35,062 nucleotides of DNA from a virus. The notes beneath the pieces were generated by a model, which did no database searches, was not told the origin of the DNA, and worked only from the letters and a program-made list of their open reading frames with translations. Positions 30,818-35,062 of this stretch are shown here, piece after piece. Position numbers and translations under genes: made by a program. The stretch spans positions 1 to 35,062 of the IMG/VR virus record IMGVR_UViG_3300033143_003178; one strand, given 5' to 3'. Within the stretch, counting starts at the first letter, position 1; each line of letters opens with the position of its first letter.

Positions 30818-30870
30818 ATACTTTGTCGTGTTATTAGTCTAACATTGCAAAGTATGTGTGCCCGAAAGGG
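30818..30870 (+). other. Hairpins in the 3' UTR after dut
   Basis: ATACTTTG (30818-30825) pairs with CAAAGTAT (30848-30855), with an inner GTTA/TAAC helix. It is followed by CCC-GAAA-GGG (30861-30870), a GNRA-capped mini-hairpin. No frame of useful length covers it. It precedes the terminator at 30891, so it is either mRNA 3' structure or part of a small RNA. Confidence 0.5.
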
Positions 30871-30890
30871 TTAAAACAAAATTTACTCTT

Positions 30891-30929
30891 AGAGATAAAC
30901 ATTTTAATGCTTTGTTTATCTCTTTTTTT
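30891..30929 (+). terminator. Rho-independent terminator
   Basis: AGAGATAAAC (30891-30900) pairs perfectly with GTTTATCTCT (30914-30923), 10 bp, loop 13, followed by seven T. It is the clearest terminator in the window and ends the recombination operon after dut. Confidence 0.88.
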
Positions 30930-30933
30930 ACGG

Positions 30934-30939
30934 TACAAT
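30934..30939 (+). promoter_or_regulatory. Probable promoter after the terminator
   Basis: TACAAT, one mismatch to TATAAT, five bases after the T tract. The start site would be at about 30945, exactly the first base of the pseudoknot helix. A -35 is not convincing (TTGTTT, 16-base spacer). Confidence 0.5.
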
Positions 30940-30944
30940 ACAGA

Positions 30945-31017
30945 CAAGCACTTAGTAAGTAGTACTCCTCTTTGGTCGGACGGTGCTACCTACTAAGTGC
31001 TTGAGGGAAGTCCGACC
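30945..31017 (+). ncRNA. 5'-terminal pseudoknot RNA
   Basis: CAAGCACTTAGTA (30945-30957) pairs perfectly with TACTAAGTGCTTG (30991-31003); after one mismatch an inner helix of 8 bp (30959-30966 with 30982-30989, two G-U pairs) continues it. The 15-base loop contains GGTCGGAC (30974-30981), perfectly complementary to GTCCGACC (31010-31017) six bases after the stem. Together this is an H-type pseudoknot of 21 plus 8 pairs in a stretch with no gene. Confidence 0.65.
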
Positions 31018-31082
31018 GCAACTCCCCATATAGAACTATCATTCACTTAAAATCAAATAGCGGTAACTTAAAAGGTTACATA

Positions 31083-31295
31083 ATGCAAGAAAGATTAAAA
31101 AAAAGTACAAAATGCCCTAATTGTGAGTACGAACTAGATGATGATGATGGATCGTTTTTCAATACATTTTCAGACACTAAAAAATGCCCAGAATGTGAAA
31201 CATCAATACAATTTATAATGCAACAAAAGAGAGATATAGGAAATCCGTATTGTGATTATGTTTGGCATAAGACATATATGCGCTGGGGAATATAG
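31083..31295 (+). CDS. Zinc-ribbon protein, first gene of the replication operon
   Basis: A 70-residue protein with CPNCEYEL and CPECETS, a standard zinc ribbon, and a C-terminal aromatic tail. Its ribosome-binding site AAAGG lies in the loop and stem of a small hairpin (GTAAC/GTTAC, 31063-31079). It stands between the pseudoknot leader and the replication gene, so it may be a regulator or a replication accessory. Function unknown. Confidence 0.6.
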   Translation: MQERLKKSTKCPNCEYELDDDDGSFFNTFSDTKKCPECETSIQFIMQQKRDIGNPYCDYVWHKTYMRWGI

Positions 31296-31296
31296 A

Positions 31297-31947
31297 ATGA
31301 AAATAGATAAAAAAGCAATTAATTACTATTATTCATTTTTTGAAGTGTCAAAAGAACTCAGCCAAAAACAATTTTATGAGTTCAATATGGCAATTTATAA
31401 AGTTATGTTTTTTGAAGTTCATATTGATAGTATAGAATTTACAGACACAATGCTTACTATTTTATGGAAGTCCGTAAAACATAGCATACAAGCAAGTGTT
31501 AAAGGGTATTGCGATAAGAAATCAATCCCTTATGATGAGGTTTTTACACCCCTTGGTAACCCCCTTGCTAACAATATAAAGGACAAGAACAATGAACAAG
31601 TACAAGAGAAAGGACAAGTACAAGTAGTGACCCCTTTAGAATCATTAAGAGATAAAGTTGTTTTAAAATTAGAAGATTATCCGACTATAAACAAAGAGGC
31701 TTTTAAAGAATGGTGGAGTTATAAAAAATACAAAACTATTGCACCAATTACAAAAACATTAAATTTTCTTAGTAATTATGATTTTAATATTCAGCAAGAA
31801 ATTGTAGATAAAAGCATAATGAATAACTACGCAGGTTTATTTGAGCCTAAAAGACAAAAAGCAAATAGAACCGACAACAATGTTGATGTAGCTAAACAAT
31901 GGTTATATGAGAATGATACGCAAGATTTAGAAGTGATAGGGAGTTAA
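31297..31947 (+). CDS. Replisome-organiser-like replication initiation protein
   Basis: The ATG at 31297 is preferred over one at 31252 that lies inside the previous gene. The 216-residue product has an N-terminal domain like DUF6291 (FFEVSKELSQKQFYEFNMAI, then ILWKSVKHSIQASVKGYCDKK), a Gln/Val-rich linker, and a C-terminal block (FKEWWSYKKYKTIAPITKTL, then VDKSIMNNYAGLFEP). The SIxNxxxGLFEP ending is typical of phage replication initiators and DnaD-like organisers that bind origin DNA and recruit the loader. The next gene but one fits a loader. Confidence 0.68.
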   Translation: MKIDKKAINYYYSFFEVSKELSQKQFYEFNMAIYKVMFFEVHIDSIEFTDTMLTILWKSVKHSIQASVKGYCDKKSIPYDEVFTPLGNPLANNIKDKNNEQVQEKGQVQVVTPLESLRDKVVLKLEDYPTINKEAFKEWWSYKKYKTIAPITKTLNFLSNYDFNIQQEIVDKSIMNNYAGLFEPKRQKANRTDNNVDVAKQWLYENDTQDLEVIGS

Positions 31948-31948
31948 G

Positions 31949-32134
31949 ATGCACCAATTTAACGAAATGTTTGATAGGTTAGAGGGTAAAAATAAAATAA
32001 AATGTAGTAATAAGTGCAAATATTATCAAGAAGCTTTTGAGCATAGAGAAAGAGCTTGTGTTTTGTCTGATGTGTTTTCAGTAAAAATTGGAGAACCTTG
32101 CTCAACTTTTGAAGAAAAACAAAATGTTAAATAA
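31949..32134 (+). CDS. Small cysteine-containing protein
   Basis: 61 residues, starting one base after the replication gene. CSNKC, AC and PC provide four to five cysteines, probably a zinc site. It overlaps the loader gene by 11 bases. Function unknown. Confidence 0.55.
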   Translation: MHQFNEMFDRLEGKNKIKCSNKCKYYQEAFEHRERACVLSDVFSVKIGEPCSTFEEKQNVK

Positions 32135-32672
32135 GACAGTATTTGCACAAAATATCACTGTATTAGCAGAGATATACGATAAAACACTCACAAACACACT
32201 ACAAAGCGTTTACTATGCAGTCCTACAAGATATGCAAGACGAAGATTTTAAACAAGCAGTAAAAAGACTTTTACAAGAGAGAGTTTTTGCAACATTTCCA
32301 AAACCTGCTGAAATATTGTCTTTGTCAAATGTGAAAAAGGAAGTTATTTTAGAGGTGGACCAAAATGAACTAAAAGCTAAAGAGTTAATCGAATTAGTAA
32401 AAGGGATGAACGAGTCAGTATATCAACAGCACATAAAAACAGGTATAAGGTTTAATGACTTAATGAACAAAGTAATGTTTCCGACAATAGAAGAAGAAAC
32501 AATAGCGATTTTAAATCAAGTGAAGCCATATTGTAGTTATAAATTACTTGTATCAAACATAAACGCATATCAAACAAGTATCGAGCAATTACAGGCTTTT
32601 AAAAACGCTTTGAAGTTTAAAGAAACTTTAGCAGTAGTAAATGTTACTGAACAACTGAGGATTAAGAAATGA
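32124..32672 (+). CDS. Possible helicase loader
   Basis: The start at 32124 is in the overlap with the previous gene. The 182-residue product has an N-terminal helical domain with LAEIYDKTLTNTLQSVYYAVL, DFKQAVKRLLQERVFATFPK and PAEIL. This succession is that of phage helicase loader/inhibitor N-terminal domains (G39P type). It lies directly behind the replisome-organiser-like gene, as a loader would. It has no ATPase motif, so it is not DnaC-like. Confidence 0.55.
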   Translation: MLNKTVFAQNITVLAEIYDKTLTNTLQSVYYAVLQDMQDEDFKQAVKRLLQERVFATFPKPAEILSLSNVKKEVILEVDQNELKAKELIELVKGMNESVYQQHIKTGIRFNDLMNKVMFPTIEEETIAILNQVKPYCSYKLLVSNINAYQTSIEQLQAFKNALKFKETLAVVNVTEQLRIKK

Positions 32673-33163
32673 AAAAATGTAGCAAATGCAGTAAAAATAA
32701 AAAACTAGACGAATATAATAAATCCAAAAAAGGTTTGTATGGACTGAAAAGTTTTTGTAAAATCTGTGACAAAAAGATAGCGTTAGTTTACAGTAGAACA
32801 AAACTAGGAATTATATCACGCTTATATTCTAGTCAAAAATTTAATTCCAAACAAAGAAATCATAATGCACCATCATATACCAACAAAGAGTTTAAAGAGT
32901 ATTTATTGGACAGCGATAAGTTTAACAAACTTTATAAAAAATGGTGTGAGTCTGGCTATGATGCAAAACTAAAACCATCTTGCGACAGGCTTGATGATTA
33001 CAAAGGGTATAGTTTCGCCAACATAAAAATAACCACATGGAGTAAAAACAACAAAAAAGGGAGTAATGATAGGTTTAATGGCTTAAACAATAAAGTAAAT
33101 AAAACTGTCATTCAAAAAACGATGGATGGTACTATAGTTAAAAAAACACTATTCATTGTCTAG
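32669..33163 (+). CDS. Zinc-ribbon endonuclease-like protein, copy 2
   Basis: A 164-residue protein in an ATGA overlap with the loader gene. CSKC and CKIC ribbon, basic middle (RTKLGIISRLYSSQKFNSKQ), then the block SGYDAKLKPSCDRLDDYKGYSFANIK and an extra C-terminal tail. It is clearly paralogous to the gene at 29762, with the same domain order, yet has neither its own promoter nor a hairpin leader. Likely a homing-type nuclease; active-site assignment is not certain. Confidence 0.65.
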   Translation: MKKCSKCSKNKKLDEYNKSKKGLYGLKSFCKICDKKIALVYSRTKLGIISRLYSSQKFNSKQRNHNAPSYTNKEFKEYLLDSDKFNKLYKKWCESGYDAKLKPSCDRLDDYKGYSFANIKITTWSKNNKKGSNDRFNGLNNKVNKTVIQKTMDGTIVKKTLFIV

Positions 33164-33275
33164 TGCGTCTAGGGAGCTAAATATATTACACCAAAACATA
33201 TCAATGTGCTGTAACAATATTAGGAAATCTACAGGCGGATTCAAATGGGAATTCAAAATAATTAAGGAGTAGGGG

Positions 33276-33677
33276 ATGAAAAGAAAGACATTTACTAAAA
33301 AACAAAGAAAAGAAATATCAACAAAAACGAATAATAAATGTTGCTATTGTGGAGAGTATTTAAATGAGGTGTTTCATGTGGCTCACATTATTCCGTTTAT
33401 TCAATTAAAAGCTAGAAATATAATAGACAATGATTTCAATAATTATATGGCTAGTTGTCCTCAATGTAATAGATTTGAGCGTGGAGGTGGCTTAGAGTTC
33501 TTTAGAGGAGAACTAATGGAACAAACTAAAACAGCATTAAGAGATAGTGTGAATTATAGATTTGCATTGAAGTATAATCAAATAGTAGAAACTCCAACAC
33601 CTATTGTTTTTTATTTTGAAACATTAGATAATAACTTAAAAAAGCCTTTTATTAGCAGCTTTGAAATAGAGGCATAA
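33276..33677 (+). CDS. HNH endonuclease
   Basis: A 133-residue protein after AAGGAGTAGGGG. CCYCGEYL, then HVAHIIPFIQLKA (catalytic His) and NNYMASCPQCNRFE give a complete HNH with zinc knuckle. The C-terminal 50 residues are unlike other HNH tails. The 112-base leader holds a 5+5 bp hairpin (33180-33190 with 33210-33221). It belongs to the same class of inserted nuclease genes as the others, and is in the direction of the replication operon. Confidence 0.85.
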   Translation: MKRKTFTKKQRKEISTKTNNKCCYCGEYLNEVFHVAHIIPFIQLKARNIIDNDFNNYMASCPQCNRFERGGGLEFFRGELMEQTKTALRDSVNYRFALKYNQIVETPTPIVFYFETLDNNLKKPFISSFEIEA

Positions 33678-33678
33678 A

Positions 33679-33792
33679 ATGACACAAAAGCTAAGTAAAC
33701 AACGCTACACCAAACGCAAAAAGTTCGACCATAAAAAAACAGATGAAGTGAAACTAAAATTTGAAGATTATTTTAAAAGGATTAAAAGATGA
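33679..33792 (+). CDS. Very basic 37-residue peptide
   Basis: Begins two bases after the HNH stop and ends in an ATGA overlap. Almost half the residues are Lys or Arg, so nucleic-acid binding is likely. Function unknown. Confidence 0.45.
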   Translation: MTQKLSKQRYTKRKKFDHKKTDEVKLKFEDYFKRIKR

Positions 33793-33992
33793 AAACGAAA
33801 ATACACTTAAAAGACAATGGACATATTGAGATAGACACAGAAACCCCAATAAAATCATTTACTTCTGGAATGGATAACAGAGGTGTTTATTTTGAAACAG
33901 AATTTTATGATGGATCAATAGTTAAAGCTTATTATGATCCTGAAAAAATGAATGAAGAAACTTTTAGAAAAATTCAAGGATTTATACAATGA
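33789..33992 (+). CDS. Hypothetical 67-residue protein
   Basis: Beta-strand-rich, no cysteine, ribosome-binding site AAAAGGATT. Ends in an ATGA overlap with the next gene. No family recognised. Confidence 0.55.
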   Translation: MKTKIHLKDNGHIEIDTETPIKSFTSGMDNRGVYFETEFYDGSIVKAYYDPEKMNEETFRKIQGFIQ

Positions 33993-34252
33993 AACCAGAA
34001 ACTAAAGAAAACGAAAATCAAGCAACACTTCCAGAGTGCGAAGATTTCGCAATAGCAAAACACCAAGTAACAATTAAAGAAGTTGTTACTAAACGAAACA
34101 AAGCAAAAGAAGATATTGAAAAGATAATAACTGATTTTATTGAAGAAACAGGTGTTATTCCAGAGATTAAAACAGAAATCGATGTTATGGAAGCAGTTGG
34201 CGGAACACAACAGTTAACGAGCTTTAGAATTGAGATAGGGATTAAGTTATGA
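33989..34252 (+). CDS. Hypothetical 87-residue protein
   Basis: A charged N-terminal part, a helix (RNKAKEDIEKIITDFIEETG) and a final beta pair with QLTSFRIEIGIKL. It overlaps both neighbours by ATGA. No family recognised. Confidence 0.55.
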   Translation: MKPETKENENQATLPECEDFAIAKHQVTIKEVVTKRNKAKEDIEKIITDFIEETGVIPEIKTEIDVMEAVGGTQQLTSFRIEIGIKL

Positions 34253-34383
34253 ATCCAATTAAAGAGCCTTGCAAAAGAGAAGAAGAAGAAAATAATAAAC
34301 TGAATATCATATCTTTAAAAAAAGCAAGTAAAGAAATACCAAAGATGATAAAGCAAAGTAAAAAGGTAAAAAATGAGCAATAA
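34249..34383 (+). CDS. Hypothetical 44-residue protein
   Basis: A Lys- and Glu-rich helical peptide overlapping both neighbours. Function unknown. Confidence 0.45.
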   Translation: MNPIKEPCKREEEENNKLNIISLKKASKEIPKMIKQSKKVKNEQ

Positions 34384-34615
34384 AATAAACAAACAGCAAA
34401 AAGATATTATCACAAGCCATTTTGTAAAGATCTCAAAAATGGATATTGCAGATTTGATTGAGTTTGAGAAAAAGTGGTATCTTGCAAAAGTTGATTTAGA
34501 TCCAAAAGTTTTTAAATGGGTTTTGTCTGGAATCGAAAGAGCGAGAAAACAAGTTAATGAAACAATGGAACAATCAGCAATGGCAGTATGTTGTGATGTT
34601 GTGACGGTGGATTAA
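34373..34615 (+). CDS. Hypothetical helical protein, 80 residues
   Basis: A helical protein (MDIADLIEFEKKWYLAKVDL, then FKWVLSGIERARKQ) with two adjacent cysteines near its end. It starts after AAAAAGG and one base separates it from the next gene. Function unknown. Confidence 0.55.
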   Translation: MSNKINKQQKDIITSHFVKISKMDIADLIEFEKKWYLAKVDLDPKVFKWVLSGIERARKQVNETMEQSAMAVCCDVVTVD

Positions 34616-34616
34616 G

Positions 34617-34817
34617 ATGTTTACATATAAATGGAATTTAAAAGACTTAGAAAATGTGCCAAAAAATGGTTTTACAGTTTTTAGTTGTTTTGCAGGTGGC
34701 GGATGGGATTACGATATAGAGTATTGCAGCAATAGAGAATGTGATTATGAGATTGTTTATGATACTTCAACTGATATAGATGAGGATGATCCAAATGCAA
34801 AAAAAGAAAAAATGTAA
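34617..34817 (+). CDS. Small protein with an N terminus like DNA cytosine methyltransferase
   Basis: A 66-residue protein. Its first 29 residues (YKWNLKDLENVPKNGFTVF, then SCFAGGG) read like the start of phage C5-cytosine methyltransferases, where the FAGGGG-type loop binds S-adenosylmethionine. After residue 29 it turns into an acidic, Cys-containing sequence with no other methyltransferase motif and stops at 66. It is either a fragment joined to foreign sequence or an independent small protein. It overlaps ninG by 23 bases. Confidence 0.5.
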   Translation: MFTYKWNLKDLENVPKNGFTVFSCFAGGGWDYDIEYCSNRECDYEIVYDTSTDIDEDDPNAKKEKM

Positions 34818-35062
34818 AATTTGCAAAGAATATTTCACACCATCAAGACAACTTCAACCAACTTGTATAAAATATGAATGTATGGTTGAATACGCAAACA
34901 AACACCTAAGCAAAAAAGTTAAAGAAAAAAAGACACAAGCCAGACGGGAATTAACAGAATACAATCGCCAAGATATAAAAAAACTCACAAAGACAGCAAA
35001 GCAAGTAATTCAAGAGTATGCAAGACTAAGAGATATTGACGAGCCTTGCATATCGTGCAGAA
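34795..35062 (+). CDS. ninG: NinG/Rap-like recombination nuclease, N-terminal part (continues at 1)
   Basis: Starts with ATG at 34795 inside the preceding gene. Visible here are CKICKEYF and a second pair (CIKYEC), a short zinc-ribbon-like start, then a helical basic segment, running into the terminal repeat at 34949. Joined to bases 3-407 it gives 186 residues with the HNH-like core. The reading frame is continuous across the join, which proves both the gene and the circular map. Confidence 0.9.
   Translation, partial: MQKKKKCKICKEYFTPSRQLQPTCIKYECMVEYANKHLSKKVKEKKTQARRELTEYNRQDIKKLTKTAKQVIQEYARLRDIDEPCISCR
34949..35062. repeat. Terminal direct repeat, right copy (circular join)
   Basis: Identical to bases 1-114. 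Removing one copy gives a 34,948-bp circle. Confidence 0.95.

Noticed and set aside
30813-30825. Second TACAAT as a promoter for a small RNA ending at the terminator
   Set aside because: The first hairpin would begin before its predicted start site, so the structure is better explained as 3' UTR of the dut transcript.
31003-31020. Resemblance of GAGGGAAGTCCGACC to the conserved GAGGAAAGTCCGGGC of RNase P RNA
   Set aside because: RNase P RNA is about 350 bases with further conserved parts that are missing, and the GTCCGACC segment is explained by the pseudoknot.
1-35062. CRISPR array, tRNA genes, integrase, diversity-generating retroelement, group I intron
   Set aside because: I looked for regular spaced repeats, cloverleaf ends, tyrosine or serine recombinase motifs, reverse transcriptase motifs and intron core elements, and saw none.

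Overview
This window is an essentially complete, AT-rich genome of a siphovirus-type tailed phage. The last 114 bases repeat the first 114 exactly, and the ninG gene reads straight through the join, so the unit is circular or circularly permuted, about 34,948 bp. The host is probably a member of the Campylobacterota. Two things in the sequence point there: the intergenic promoters are extended -10 elements (TGnTATAAT) in T-rich DNA with no clear -35, and a cluster of eight boxes with core TTCAC/GTGAA matches the DnaA-box type known for that phylum rather than the TTATCCACA type.

Layout. 1-5.5 kb holds the ninG 3' part and a tightly overlapping run of about 16 small genes (zinc ribbons, small membrane proteins, one lipoprotein, one HNH nuclease, one possible papain-like protein). 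5.5-13.9 kb is packaging and head: small and large terminase, a virion protein, portal, a Mu F/SPP1 gp7-like protein, scaffold and a P22-like coat. Between the gp7-like gene and the scaffold lie three leftward genes, headed by a consensus promoter and the DnaA-box array. 14.1-24.3 kb is head-tail connectors, tail tube, lambda G/GT-like tail chaperones with a GGGAAAG frameshift site, tape measure, distal tail and fibre genes, interrupted by two leftward HNH genes. 24.3-26.0 kb is lysis (DUF1353, small membrane proteins, T4-type lysozyme). A 16-bp parS-like palindrome and a ribbon-helix-helix regulator follow at 26.0-26.3 kb. 26.5-34.9 kb is recombination and replication: Erf annealase, Gp157, DUF1367, SSB, dUTPase, a replisome-organiser-like protein, a possible helicase loader, NinG, and several more endonuclease-like genes.

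How it works together. Erf, SSB, NinG and Gp157 form a recombination set. The replisome-organiser-like and loader-like proteins would recruit the host helicase, and the DnaA-box array is the best candidate for a host-dependent origin. No integrase, excisionase, CI-like repressor, tRNA or CRISPR array was recognised.

Most notable signals: (1) two leftward HNH genes share a homologous 5' leader in which two mutually exclusive helices, one burying the ribosome-binding site, are kept by compensatory changes; (2) a phage-borne parS-like site; (3) the DnaA-box array; (4) a 5'-terminal pseudoknot RNA before the replication operon; (5) the GGGAAAG frameshift extension; (6) a duplicated intergenic hairpin.
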